From Schaalia sp. ZJ405 (GTDB lineage Bacteria; Actinomycetota; Actinomycetes; Actinomycetales; Actinomycetaceae), in NCBI RefSeq assembly GCF_011038885.2, contig NZ_CP064952.1, forward strand, positions 868,001-932,000: a stretch of 64,000 nucleotides of DNA, in the 5' to 3' direction. Under the pieces are notes generated by a model. It was not told where the DNA came from. It made no database searches and saw only the letters and a list, made by a program, of their open reading frames with translations. A program made the translations under genes and the position numbers. The first letter of the stretch is position 1. Each line of letters begins with the position of its first letter. This document shows, piece by piece, positions 54,471 to 63,999 of this stretch.

Positions 54471-54501
54471 GAGGCCACGTAGAGGTGAGATTCGTGGTCT
54501 C
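54471..54501 (+). terminator. Hairpin after the SDR gene
   Basis: GAGGCCACG (54471-54479) pairs with CGTGGTCTC (54493-54501), 9 bp with one G·T pair and a 13-nt loop. A second stem, GGCCGC (54508-54513) with GCGGCC (54533-54538), follows. Both lie between the convergent SDR and aldo/keto reductase genes. Confidence 0.5.
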
Positions 54502-54582
54502 AATTGGGGCCGCAGGTGATTGATGCCCGGAAGCGGCCAGGTCGGAGATGAACCCTCTGACACTGGCCGCCTTGAAATGCCC

Positions 54583-55410
54583 CTACTTTCCCTCGAAAGT
54601 CTCCGGATCTGCGCCTCCACGTACGCCGGTGTCCAGAGCATTGATCGCGGTCATGTGGTCGTCGGTGAGCTCAAAGTCGAAGACGGTGAAATTCTCCTCC
54701 ATGCGCTTCGGATTCACGGTCTTGGGAATAACGATGCGGCCCTGCTGCATGTGCCAACGGATGACGACCTGCGCGACACTTCGCCCCACCTGCGCAGCAA
54801 TGTCTGCGAGATAGGGATTTGTGAAAATTGCCCCCTGGCCCAACGGCCCCCACGCCTCGGTGAAGATGCCGCTGGCGGTGTTCGCTTCTTCAACGGCAGT
54901 ATTCGCAAAGGTGGGGTGTAGTTCCACCTGGTTCACTGCGGGAACAAGGTCAGAGTCTGATGCCAAGCGAGCGAGGTGTTCGGGCTGGAAGTTCGACACT
55001 CCGACGGCGCGGACGCGTCCCTCGGCGTACAGGTGCTCAAGTGCGCGCCAGGCTTCGGGGTATTTGCCTTGCGTCGGAACCGGCCAATGAATGAGGTAGA
55101 GATCCAGGTAATCGGTGCCGAGTTTTGCTAGTGAATCGTCGAATGCCCGCAGAGCATCGTCGTAGTCAAAGGAATCAACCCACAGTTTTGACGTGATGAA
55201 CAGGTCTTCTCGATTCAGGTCGGATTCGGCGACCGCGCGGCCAACGCCTTCTTCGTTGCCGTAGATTGCGGCGGTGTCAATCCCGCGGTAACCGGTCTCT
55301 AGGGCGGCCTTCACCGCCTGGGTGGTGTCCTCGTTTGGGATCTGGAAGACGCCGTATCCCAGCTGAGGCATGGTGACGCCGTTGTTCAAGGTGACGTTGG
55401 GGACGGTCAT
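54583..55410 (-). CDS. Aldo/keto reductase (2,5-diketo-D-gluconate reductase-like, AKR5 type)
   Basis: The product is 275 residues, ATG 55410 behind a good AAAGGAG. It contains the N-terminal LNNGVTMPQLGYGVFQI and the AKR tetrad: Asp and Tyr in GIDTAAIYGNE, Lys in TSKLWV, His in LYLIHWPVP. The cofactor-binding end IVIPKTVNPKRMEENF is typical of NADPH use. It reduces small carbonyl compounds; 2,5-diketogluconate or methylglyoxal are substrates of relatives. It is unlike the other reductase at 21811-22806, which belongs to a different AKR branch. Confidence 0.9.
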   Translation of the reverse strand: MTVPNVTLNNGVTMPQLGYGVFQIPNEDTTQAVKAALETGYRGIDTAAIYGNEEGVGRAVAESDLNREDLFITSKLWVDSFDYDDALRAFDDSLAKLGTDYLDLYLIHWPVPTQGKYPEAWRALEHLYAEGRVRAVGVSNFQPEHLARLASDSDLVPAVNQVELHPTFANTAVEEANTASGIFTEAWGPLGQGAIFTNPYLADIAAQVGRSVAQVVIRWHMQQGRIVIPKTVNPKRMEENFTVFDFELTDDHMTAINALDTGVRGGADPETFEGK

Positions 55411-55599
55411 GGGATCTCCTTTGTGTCGCCGTCATGCGCGTCGTGCGCATCCCCTCTAGTGTCCCCTTGCCGCGCCTCTTGTGCAGTGTGTACGCCTGCA
55501 CGATCAGCGAATATAGGGGAGCGCACTCACAGGTGGTGCCCGGGTGAGGCCAAAAGCACGGACCTATTTTGTGTTCACCTCGGGCCCGACCTGGCGAAG

Positions 55600-55928
55600 G
55601 TGCGTTACACTCGTTGCGGCTGTGATCCGGCTCGTCAACACCCACGAGGTCGCCACGAGGTATCACCGGGGAGCTTCCGGAAGAACAGGAATATCGCTGG
55701 CGTATTGCGGCTCGTCGCAAGCGTGGGAGAGTGCCTTACTAGACCCGGACGGGGAGCCCGTCATAGCCAAAACGAAGCGGCCCCAGCTGCGTTCGTTGAA
55801 CCGCCGAGACACGCACCCTAAGCAGCGTGAGTCAGCGGGGAATGAATGTCATTGGGGCAAGCGGGGTGGTACCGCGGGTCCCGGCGTCGCCGGTCCTCGT
55901 CCCTGTGACACGTCGAGACGAGGACACC
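55600..55928 (+). promoter_or_regulatory. Translational T-box riboswitch controlling ileS
   Basis: The T-box core GGGTGGTACCGCGG (55863-55876) is exact. A short stem I lies upstream: GTGATCCGGC (about 55622-55631) against TATCACCGGGGAGC, with ATC (Ile codon) at 55625-55627 as likely specifier. Downstream, GTCCTCGTC (55893-55901) is perfectly complementary to GACGAGGAC (55917-55925), which contains the ileS ribosome site 3 nt before ATG 55929. Uncharged tRNA-Ile pairing with the T-box core would free that site. There is no terminator T-run, so control is of translation, as known for actinobacterial ileS. The exact 5' end is estimated. Confidence 0.9.
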
Positions 55929-58900
55929 ATGACGAAGCACGGTTTCTACCCCCGCCACCGCGACACTGAGGTGGATCCCAGCCCGTCCTTCCCGCAGATG
56001 GAGGGCGAGACACTGGCCTTTTGGGCCGCTAATGACACCTTCCGTCAATCCATTGCGAATCGCCCTCAAGGACCCGACGGTCAAGACGAATTCGTCTTCT
56101 ACGATGGCCCTCCTTTCGCTAATGGTCTCCCGCACTACGGTCACCTGCTCACCGGCTACGTCAAGGACATTGTTGGCCGATACAAGACGATGCAGGGGTT
56201 CCATGTTGAGCGTCGCTTCGGGTGGGATACGCACGGCCTACCTGCTGAGCTTGAAGCCCAGCGTGAACTCGGCATTGACGATGTCACGGAGATCACCCGC
56301 GAGGGCGGCCTCGGTATTGCAGCATTCAACGAAGCGTGCCGTACCTCCGTTCTGCGCTACACGAAAGAGTGGGAAGAGTACGTCACTCGTCAGGCCCGCT
56401 GGGTGGATTTCGACAACGACTATAAGACCCTCAACCTCGACTATATGGAGTCGGTGATCTGGGCATTTAAGACCCTGTGGGACAAGGGCCTGGCGTATCA
56501 GGGCTACCGCGTCCTGCCCTACTGCTGGCACGACCGCACACCGCTGTCGAACCACGAATTGAAGATGGATGACGACGTCTACCAGGACCGTCAAGACAAC
56601 ACGGTGACCGTTGGTATGCGCTTGGAGGAGCCGCTGCTTCCGGGAGCTGACACCTGTGAGCTGGTGCTCATCTGGACGACAACTCCGTGGACGCTGCCCT
56701 CAAACGAGGCCGTTGCCGCTGGTCCCGACATTGACTACGTCGTTGTTCACGTGGACGAGGATGTCGACTCACCTTTGGCAGGGGAGAACGTCGTCCTCGG
56801 CGAGGCCCGGGTATCGGCGTATCTCAAGGAACTCGGTGGTGACGAGGACGGAAACGTCAACGTTGTTGGACGTTTCAAGGGCACGGAACTTGTAGGCCGC
56901 CGCTACCATCCGATCTTTGGCTACTTCGATGACGCCGAGCATCGCGCCGAAGGTGCTGCACCCGGCCCGAACGGCTGGACGATCATCTCTGGCGACTACG
57001 TGACAACCGAGGACGGCACAGGCCTTGTCCATATCGCGCCGGCCTTTGGTGAGGACGACATGTTTGTCTGTCAGGAAGCGGGCATCAACCCGGTTCTGCC
57101 CGTTGACGACGGCGGCTGCTTCACCTCCGAAGTTCCCGACTACGAGGGCCTCCAAGTGTTCGATGCGAACAAGCCGATCATTGTCGACCTGCGTGACGGC
57201 ACCGGTCCGATGGGTCGCCGCGCGGACAATGTCCGCGCCGTTCTCGTCCAGCAGAAGTCCTACGTCCACTCCTACCCGCACTGCTGGCGCTGCCGCAAAC
57301 CCCTGATCTACAAGGCTGTGTCCTCGTGGTTCGTTAAGGTCACAGCGATCCGTGACCGCATGGTTGAGCTGAACCAGGAGATCACCTGGGTGCCTGAGCA
57401 CACGAAGGAAGGGATTTTCGGCAAGTGGCTTGAAGGTGCGCGCGACTGGTCGATTTCCCGTAACCGCTTCTGGGGTGCGCCGATTCCCGTGTGGGTCAGT
57501 GATGACCCGAACTATCCGCGCACTGATGTCTACGGGTCCATCGCTGACCTGGAGAAAGACTTCGGTGTTGAGGTCAAGGACCTGCATCGCCCGTTCATTG
57601 ACACGCTTGTGCGTCCAAACCCGGACGACCCCACGGGCAAGTCGATGATGCGTCGTATTTCCGACGTCCTCGACTGTTGGTTCGAGTCCGGGTCCATGCC
57701 CTATGCGCAGGTGCATTATCCCTTCGAGAATCAGGAATGGTTCGAGTCCCACTATCCGGGTGACTTCATCGTCGAGTACATCGGGCAGACCCGCGGATGG
57801 TTCTACACGCTGCACGTCTTGGCCACCGCGCTCTTCGATCGACCGGCGTTCCGCAGTGTTGTCTCCCACGGCATCGTCCTGGGGGACGATGGGCGCAAGA
57901 TGAGTAAATCACTGCGCAACTACCCAGATGTCAACGCGGTGTTTGACTCCTACGGGTCGGATGCGATGCGGTGGTTCCTCATGTCTTCGCCGGTTGTGCG
58001 TGGAGGTAACCTCATTGTCACCGACGCCGGCATTCGCGACACGGTTCGCCAGGTGCTGCTGCCGATCTGGAACACGTACTACTTCTTCACGCTCTACGCA
58101 GGTGCGGCGAACCAAGGAGCGGGGTACGAGGCGAAGTTTGTGAACTGTGAGGATGCTGCGGTCGTGTCGGCTTTGCCGGAGATGGATCGCTACTTGCTCG
58201 CTCACACGCGCCAGCTGGGAGAGGACCTGACGCGTCTGCTCGATGTGTACGACATTGCGGGTGCGTGCGAGAAGGTTCGCGACTATCTCGACATGCTGAC
58301 GAACTGGTACGTGCGTACCCAGCGTCAGCGTTTCTGGGACGAGGACGACGCCGCTTTTGACACGCTCTACACCGTTCTGGTGCGTTTCTCGGAGTGTGTG
58401 GCACCTCTGCTTCCGCTGCTCAGTGAGGAAATCTGGAAGGGCCTGACAGGTGGCGAGTCCGTTCACCTTGCTGACTACCCGGCGCTTCCTGACACCCTGG
58501 CCGATGATGCGCTGGTGTCTGCAATGGACGAGGTGCGTGACGTTGTGTCATCGGCCCACGCTCTGCGCAAGCAACACCAGCTGCGTGTGCGTCAGCCGTT
58601 GGCCTCGATGACGGTTGTGTCCTCGCGGTGTGCAGCGCTGGTTCCCTTTGCGGATCTCATCGCGTCCGAAGTCAATGTGAAGAACGTGTCCCTTGTGACG
58701 CCGGAGGATTCGGGGTTGACGGTGACAACCGAACTGTCCCTGAACCCGCGCGCCTTTGATCCGACGATCCGGAAGATGACGTCACAGCTGTTCAAGGCGC
58801 AGAAGTCAGGGGAGTGGGAGGTTGGCGAGGACGGCTCATGCGTGTTCGCGACCGTGGTTGTTGATGGTTCACCCGTCGTTCTTACGGGAGAGCAATTTTC

Positions 58901-59234
58901 CGTGGCGACCTCGGTGAACGCTCCCGAGGGCCAGGTGGCCGACGTTCTACCATCTGGCGCCTACGTTGTTCTCGATACGGAGCTGACTCCCGAGCTTGAG
59001 GCTGAGGGTTATGTTCGTGATCTGATCCGCGCCGTCCAAGACGAACGTAAGAACGCTGGCCTGCACATCGCGGATCGGATTGTGTTGACGGTTGCTGTGC
59101 CGGCTGATCGACGTCAAGCCGTCGAGGTTAATCGCGAGATGCTGACGCGTGAGACTCTGACTGTGGAGCTCGATGTTCAAGCGCTGGACGCTGATGCGGG
59201 AGAGACTCCTGTCATTACCGTTGCGAAGAAATAG
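55929..59234 (+). CDS. ileS: Isoleucyl-tRNA synthetase
   Basis: The product is 1,101 residues. ATG 55929 is placed just after the T-box sequestrator; in-frame codons upstream lie inside the riboswitch. Class Ia motifs: the HIGH equivalent H69-Y-G-H72 in [12 protein letters not shown], and K657-M-S-K-S in [13 protein letters not shown]. An editing CP1 domain (about 200-420, [13 protein letters not shown]), the C-x2-C containing HCWRCRKPL, and the anticodon and C-terminal domains are all present. The HYGH form and great length match the eukaryote-like type 2 IleRS, which in other bacteria is poorly inhibited by mupirocin. It charges tRNA-Ile in the cytoplasm. Expression is under T-box control. 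Confidence 0.96.
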   Translation: MTKHGFYPRHRDTEVDPSPSFPQMEGETLAFWAANDTFRQSIANRPQGPDGQDEFVFYDGPPFANGLPHYGHLLTGYVKDIVGRYKTMQGFHVERRFGWDTHGLPAELEAQRELGIDDVTEITREGGLGIAAFNEACRTSVLRYTKEWEEYVTRQARWVDFDNDYKTLNLDYMESVIWAFKTLWDKGLAYQGYRVLPYCWHDRTPLSNHELKMDDDVYQDRQDNTVTVGMRLEEPLLPGADTCELVLIWTTTPWTLPSNEAVAAGPDIDYVVVHVDEDVDSPLAGENVVLGEARVSAYLKELGGDEDGNVNVVGRFKGTELVGRRYHPIFGYFDDAEHRAEGAAPGPNGWTIISGDYVTTEDGTGLVHIAPAFGEDDMFVCQEAGINPVLPVDDGGCFTSEVPDYEGLQVFDANKPIIVDLRDGTGPMGRRADNVRAVLVQQKSYVHSYPHCWRCRKPLIYKAVSSWFVKVTAIRDRMVELNQEITWVPEHTKEGIFGKWLEGARDWSISRNRFWGAPIPVWVSDDPNYPRTDVYGSIADLEKDFGVEVKDLHRPFIDTLVRPNPDDPTGKSMMRRISDVLDCWFESGSMPYAQVHYPFENQEWFESHYPGDFIVEYIGQTRGWFYTLHVLATALFDRPAFRSVVSHGIVLGDDGRKMSKSLRNYPDVNAVFDSYGSDAMRWFLMSSPVVRGGNLIVTDAGIRDTVRQVLLPIWNTYYFFTLYAGAANQGAGYEAKFVNCEDAAVVSALPEMDRYLLAHTRQLGEDLTRLLDVYDIAGACEKVRDYLDMLTNWYVRTQRQRFWDEDDAAFDTLYTVLVRFSECVAPLLPLLSEEIWKGLTGGESVHLADYPALPDTLADDALVSAMDEVRDVVSSAHALRKQHQLRVRQPLASMTVVSSRCAALVPFADLIASEVNVKNVSLVTPEDSGLTVTTELSLNPRAFDPTIRKMTSQLFKAQKSGEWEVGEDGSCVFATVVVDGSPVVLTGEQFSVATSVNAPEGQVADVLPSGAYVVLDTELTPELEAEGYVRDLIRAVQDERKNAGLHIADRIVLTVAVPADRRQAVEVNREMLTRETLTVELDVQALDADAGETPVITVAKK

Positions 59235-59276
59235 GGTCGTCGTCACGATGACATCGTGAGTGATAGGCGAGGTACG

Positions 59277-59315
59277 CGGGGTGTGCGCTCAGGTATTCAC
59301 TGGGCGCACACCCCG
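59277..59315 (+). terminator. Terminator of ileS
   Basis: The arms 59277-59288 and 59304-59315 (CGGGGTGTGCGC / GCGCACACCCCG) pair perfectly over 12 bp with a 15-nt loop, 43 nt after the ileS stop. The remaining gap to 59539 shows no gene. Confidence 0.75.
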
Positions 59316-59539
59316 GTTCCTTCCGCCGGATACTGCATTAATTTCTCAGTATGTGTTCAAGCTCTGCAAATCCGTCCATTTTTCACGGGTAAAGGGGAGA
59401 GTTCCTCGCTCTGATCACAGCATTTGCTAGTATCTCGACATCCTTCAGAGATGAGGGAATCTCTCGGTCTCCAGCGCTGATTCGCTTCATCGTGGTCAGC
59501 TCCGGACCTCTATGTCGTGATGATGCGAACGGAGTAGCG

Positions 59540-60865
59540 TTGAACTTCTTACAGCGCAATGGTTTTGAGTCGAAGCAGCAGATCGCTGCGTTCTTCAGCG
59601 TGGTTTTCTCGGGGCAGCTGATCTATTCGGCATTTGAGTCCTTCAAGATGCCCTTCTACGAGCGCCTCGTTCAATACTACGGGCTGACTGATACGCAATT
59701 CGGCCTTCTCTTCACCGCTCTTGGCGTCGCCGTACTCTTCTATGTTCCCGCCGGATGGGTGAACAATCGATTCAACACTCGAACCGTTTTAATCGGCGGA
59801 CTGATCTATCGCTGCATCACAAGTCTGATCCTCATCCTCTGTGTTCCTCCGTTCCCCGTCATGTTCGCCATTGCGTTGACATGGGGTGTCCTCGACGCGA
59901 TCTTCTGGCCGGCGGTTGTCAAAGGTGTCGTCCTCTTCTCTGGGCGTCAGAATAAAGGAATGGGTCTTGGCCTACTCACCGCGCTGCGTGCCGGCGGTGA
60001 AGCCATGCTCAACGGAGTCCTCATCGGCGTCATGGCGGTGCTCGGCGGAACAATGCTCGTTTTCAGAACCGGCATGATCGTCTACGCCTGTCTGGCGCTC
60101 CCGATGGCCTACCTTGTTCATCGCTTCGTTCCTGCGGATCCGCAGAATGAAGGAGACGTGACAAGTGGGAGTGAAGAAGTCGGAGGTAAAGAAGCATTCC
60201 GTGGATTGATTGCGACCCTCAAGATTCCGGCGGTATGGCTCGCCGGCCTCACCGGGATGTGTGTCTATTGGGTCTATATGACCGCGATCTACATCACGCC
60301 GTACCTTACCCGAGTCCACTCCGTCGAACAGAACACGGCGTCGCTGTACACGACTGTCAGCGCATTCGTTGTTGGTCTCAGCGGCGCCCTCGTCGGAGGA
60401 ATCATCGCAGATAAGGTCTTCCACTCTTCGGCGAAGACGCTTGCTCTCTCCCTTGGACTAGCAGCAACCGTCCTCGTTGTGCTTGCACTGGTGTCCGATT
60501 CGATTGGATGGGTCACAGCCGCCATCGGGATGTCCCTCTTCGCGTTCTCCATCGCAATGGGCAAAGCGATTCAGCAGGCCCCAGTCGCCGAATTGCATCT
60601 GCCGACATCGCTTCTTGGGTCTGCAATGTCGGTGAATTCCTTCATTGGATTCGCATGTATTCTCTGGGCCATGCCAATCAACGGTGCGATCCTGGACTCG
60701 ATGCCGGAGAATCCGACAGGAGCATTCCGCATCATCTTCTTGTGCATGGCAGCAGTCGGAGTTGTCGGAGCAGTCTGTGCTCTTCTCCTGGTCCCCGTGG
60801 TCAAGCGTATGCAGACGCCTCCTCAGGAGTCGTCGGTCACCGAAACTGCTGCGGAACAGGGATAG
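59540..60865 (+). CDS. MFS transporter
   Basis: TTG 59540 lies 5 nt after GGAG and is my preferred start; GTG 59492 in frame lacks a ribosome site. About 441 residues, 12 membrane helices. The N-half shows FYERLVQYYGLTDTQFGLLFTALGVAVLFYVPAGWVNNRFNTRTVL with an MFS motif-A-like loop. A polar central loop (about residues 200-220) splits the two bundles. Proteins of this look are found among uncharacterised MFS permeases (UhpC/NarK-like appearance); the substrate is not assignable. It ends 9 nt before the next gene, so the three last genes of the window probably form one transcript. Confidence 0.8.
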   Translation: MNFLQRNGFESKQQIAAFFSVVFSGQLIYSAFESFKMPFYERLVQYYGLTDTQFGLLFTALGVAVLFYVPAGWVNNRFNTRTVLIGGLIYRCITSLILILCVPPFPVMFAIALTWGVLDAIFWPAVVKGVVLFSGRQNKGMGLGLLTALRAGGEAMLNGVLIGVMAVLGGTMLVFRTGMIVYACLALPMAYLVHRFVPADPQNEGDVTSGSEEVGGKEAFRGLIATLKIPAVWLAGLTGMCVYWVYMTAIYITPYLTRVHSVEQNTASLYTTVSAFVVGLSGALVGGIIADKVFHSSAKTLALSLGLAATVLVVLALVSDSIGWVTAAIGMSLFAFSIAMGKAIQQAPVAELHLPTSLLGSAMSVNSFIGFACILWAMPINGAILDSMPENPTGAFRIIFLCMAAVGVVGAVCALLLVPVVKRMQTPPQESSVTETAAEQG

Positions 60866-60874
60866 TAGGCGGGC

Positions 60875-61411
60875 ATGGAGAGACGAGGGAGACGAGCGAC
60901 CTCGTGGGGACGTATCACTGTGATCGTTACAGTGATTGTTCTTCTTGCCTCATCGTGGGGGATATGGGAATGGGGACGCCGGAAAGACTTCTGGGGGACT
61001 TCCGATACGATGTCCTACCTGTCGGAGCAGATGATTGTTTCTGATGATGCAGACTTTGTTAGTCGAATCGTTGATCGCTCTGAGCATCAGTCGCTCTTTG
61101 GAAAACTCCACCCTCAGTGGGTTGAAGCGCAGATTTCCGCAGTTCCCGGCTCTGGGGGTACCTCAAGTGTTGACGATCTCTCGCAACGGTTGCACCGTCA
61201 AGCATTGAGCGAAGGATGGGCGATCGATGACGAATGTTCCCCTGATTTCCTGTGGTGCGCGCGCCGCATGGATGACAGCGGACAAACTTTGTTCATGACA
61301 GTGACAGCGGGGCAAAACACCGAGCTGAAGACTACAGAAAGGATGAGCGGCGAGTCTGAGCGCTCCGATGATTCTTCGGTTGCTCTTCGAGTCCGCATGC
61401 AATATCTCTAA
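60875..61411 (+). CDS. Membrane-anchored hypothetical protein
   Basis: This 178-residue protein has a basic N-terminus (MERRGRRATSWGR), one membrane helix (about 14-34) and an extracytoplasmic domain with two Cys close together (DDECSPDFLWCARR), likely a disulfide. No domain is recognised. It starts 9 nt after the MFS gene and ends 2 nt before the SGNH surface-protein gene, so it is probably co-expressed with both. Its short soluble domain might assist the neighbouring wall protein, which is a guess. Confidence 0.6.
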   Translation: MERRGRRATSWGRITVIVTVIVLLASSWGIWEWGRRKDFWGTSDTMSYLSEQMIVSDDADFVSRIVDRSEHQSLFGKLHPQWVEAQISAVPGSGGTSSVDDLSQRLHRQALSEGWAIDDECSPDFLWCARRMDDSGQTLFMTVTAGQNTELKTTERMSGESERSDDSSVALRVRMQYL

Positions 61412-61413
61412 CA

Positions 61414-63999
61414 ATGAAAGCTAAGTTCAGAAAACTTTTGAGTGGCATCGTCGCCGCTTTTCTTGTCACGGCAGCTCTTATTCCGGCTGCGCATGCCGAT
61501 GACTCAGGGAAATATCTCACGATGTCTCTTATCGGGGATTCGTACACAGCTGGTAATGGAGCTGGCTCCTATTACGGTCCCAAAGATTCACTGAGGTCGA
61601 CTCGAAATTGGGGACACACCTACGCAAATTGGTTGAATCGTCAAGGCGTTCACACGACGATTCGTAACTACGCTCACTCAGGCGCTGTGATCCAGAACGT
61701 TCGTGATACACAGCTTCCGGCCCTCGATCCGGATTCCGATGTCGTCATGTTGACGATTGGTGGCAATGACATCCAATTCGAGGACATCGTGCGAGCATGT
61801 TTCGCCCCCGTCGTGTCCAGTATCGACTCGTGTAAAAAAGCGATAAAGCATGCAAATGATGAGTTTCCGCGGGTCGTCGAACAAATGAAAGACCTGCTGG
61901 GGAAAGTTGCAGATAAAATCAGGCCAGGTGCTCAGATCGTCCTCGTTGGCTACCCTCTGCTCAGCATTGAGAATACCCAATGGACGTTGAAACCCTGGTT
62001 CTGGGGTGACCCCTATCCGGCTGCCCAGGAGATCCGCAAGTTCGGACAGAATGCGACCGTGGGGCAGCAACATCTCGCGGATGAATGGGATCGTACTCAG
62101 CACAACAATGTTGGTCTGACATATATTCCCGTTGAGGTACTCTTCGCGGGACATGAACCTGATCCGGATCCGTATAAGAACAATCCGATCCGTTGGATCA
62201 ATGAATTTCTTGAGACTGAAGGAAAGATAGGTCCGGACGGGAAAACGGTATCTCAGGGAACGGCTCTGAAAGAAACGTCCTACTGGTACCATCCCAACAT
62301 CACCGGTCATGAGCAGATTGGTCAGCTCCTTCAGGAGAAGGTGGGAATTCCAGATTCTGTTCGTACCATTCGATCGTTCTCAAGGGATGTCGATGTTGTT
62401 TTCGCCCTCGAGGACTCCGAGGCGACAAAAGAATCCCTCGACGATCTGAAGAAACAAATCCGCCGCATCAGTACCGAAGTTGCACAAAAAGCCGCTGAAG
62501 GTGGAAAGAACGCAAGGTTCGGTTTACTCACATTCCGTAACTCCGGTGATTCCGGTGAAACAGTGACGAATAACGGCGTCTTTTTCTCCAGTGTCGACGA
62601 ATTGTTCAATGCCCTGGAAGCGGTCACAACGAGAAGCGAAGCTGGTGGTGGTCTGTCGACATACAACGCTCTTGAAACGGCTGTTGCGAGTCCGTGGAAT
62701 GCCGCTGCCCGGAAGGTCGTCATGCTGCTCGGTGACGCGGAACTTGACCACGATTCGACACCCGACTGGGATCAGCTGCTTCGTCACGCATTTTCTGCCG
62801 ATGTCGTTGAGTTCTTCGTCATTGACCCCGATGAGAACGTTGATGAGTCAGTGAAGAATCTCGCTCTGAACACAGGCGGGCACGTCACGACGGCGCAGAC
62901 ACTCAAACCCCTCATTGTCGAGGAACCGACGGCTAAGGTTTCAACTATTCCTCCAGCGAAGATCGGCGAGGATGTTGAGTTTGACGCTTCCGGTTCATTC
63001 GCCGCTGAGGGCCCCATTGTCTCCTACGAATGGGATCTCGACGGTGATGGCACCTTTGAGGTCACGAGCACATCGGACGGCGGAGTCGCCGCCAACCCGA
63101 TTCACGCCGCTCGTTTCGACGCGCCCACCAACGCGACGATCACTCTGCGCGTGACCGATAGTTACGGGAAGACTGCGACAGCTACCGCACCGCTCGTTGT
63201 GACGCGCGATGGTGATCTCATCGATGACGCCGTCGATAACTGTCCTGCGGATCGTAATGAGGATCAGATGGACTCCGATGGTGATGGGATCGGTGATGTA
63301 TGCGATGACTTCCCTTACGGTGACCCCGACCCGGCGCCACTGCCTGACACCAGCGTGACTGTCTCGACGCTCAAAGCCGAAGTCGGATCGACGATCTCTT
63401 TCACCGCACTCGGCTTCGCAAGCGGGCAGGATGTGACCTTCACTGTTTACTCCGAGCCGATCGTTGCCGGAACTGCTCACGTCGGTGCTAACGGAAAGGC
63501 AACGTTGGAATGGACTGTTCCGAAGGACTTCCCGACAGGACGGCATCGAGTTGTCGCTTCGATTGAGAATGGGCATCATGCTGAGATGACATTTGAGGTC
63601 CTCGCGCAGCCGGATACCACCGAGCCTGGACCCGATGTGGAGACTCCGGACGTAACCGAGCCCAAGCCCGATGTGGAGGCTCCGGATACAACTGAGTCTA
63701 AGCCCGATGCAGAGAGTCCGGATGCAACTGAGCCCAAGCCTGATGCGGAGGCTCCGGATGCAACCGAGCCTGGGCCTGGGAAGAAGGCCCCGGATGCTCC
63801 CGATCCTCGGTCTGATGCGAAGACTCCAAACGCACCCAGCTCCACTAAATCGACGGCTGTGACGCCGAAGGTGCGGAAAACCACAGCACAGAGCCTTGCC
63901 GTCACCGGTATGGAACCCGTGTTGATCTGGGGCACCGCACTTCCCACTTTCCTCTTAGGCGTTGCGCTTTGTGCGAAGAGGAAGCGGCAGAGCGCGTAG
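61414..63999 (+). CDS. Wall-anchored mosaic protein: SGNH hydrolase, VWA, PKD, TSP3, Ig-like, LAVTG
   Basis: The product is 861 residues and complete. The Sec signal is residues 1-29. The SGNH/GDSL hydrolase domain (about 33-310) has GDSYTAG with Ser43, the block-III motif GGNDIQF and the terminal HPNITGH with His293. A VWA-like domain follows (about 320-475), but its MIDAS start reads ALEDSEA instead of DxSxS, so metal binding is doubtful. Then come a PKD domain (about 505-595, YEWDLDGDG), a thrombospondin type-3 calcium-loop segment (DNCPADRNEDQMDSDGDGIGDVCD), an Ig-like domain (about 645-735), 12-residue Pro/Asp repeats and a sorting signal LAVTG (828-832) with hydrophobic tail and KRKR. 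It is likely a secreted esterase displayed on the wall. Confidence 0.88.
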   Translation: MKAKFRKLLSGIVAAFLVTAALIPAAHADDSGKYLTMSLIGDSYTAGNGAGSYYGPKDSLRSTRNWGHTYANWLNRQGVHTTIRNYAHSGAVIQNVRDTQLPALDPDSDVVMLTIGGNDIQFEDIVRACFAPVVSSIDSCKKAIKHANDEFPRVVEQMKDLLGKVADKIRPGAQIVLVGYPLLSIENTQWTLKPWFWGDPYPAAQEIRKFGQNATVGQQHLADEWDRTQHNNVGLTYIPVEVLFAGHEPDPDPYKNNPIRWINEFLETEGKIGPDGKTVSQGTALKETSYWYHPNITGHEQIGQLLQEKVGIPDSVRTIRSFSRDVDVVFALEDSEATKESLDDLKKQIRRISTEVAQKAAEGGKNARFGLLTFRNSGDSGETVTNNGVFFSSVDELFNALEAVTTRSEAGGGLSTYNALETAVASPWNAAARKVVMLLGDAELDHDSTPDWDQLLRHAFSADVVEFFVIDPDENVDESVKNLALNTGGHVTTAQTLKPLIVEEPTAKVSTIPPAKIGEDVEFDASGSFAAEGPIVSYEWDLDGDGTFEVTSTSDGGVAANPIHAARFDAPTNATITLRVTDSYGKTATATAPLVVTRDGDLIDDAVDNCPADRNEDQMDSDGDGIGDVCDDFPYGDPDPAPLPDTSVTVSTLKAEVGSTISFTALGFASGQDVTFTVYSEPIVAGTAHVGANGKATLEWTVPKDFPTGRHRVVASIENGHHAEMTFEVLAQPDTTEPGPDVETPDVTEPKPDVEAPDTTESKPDAESPDATEPKPDAEAPDATEPGPGKKAPDAPDPRSDAKTPNAPSSTKSTAVTPKVRKTTAQSLAVTGMEPVLIWGTALPTFLLGVALCAKRKRQSA
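63622..63837 (+). repeat. 36-nt tandem repeats encoding a wall-spanning stalk
   Basis: Four good 36-nt units (63622-63765) encode EPKPDxExPDxT; two more decayed units follow to about 63837. Extended Pro/Asp/Glu repeats just before an LAXTG motif serve as wall-spanning spacers in other surface proteins. Copy number is likely variable between strains. Confidence 0.85.

Noticed and set aside
63622-63837. Short tandem repeats considered as a CRISPR-like array
   Set aside because: The 36-nt units are contiguous, in frame and encode a Pro/Asp stalk; there are no spacers.
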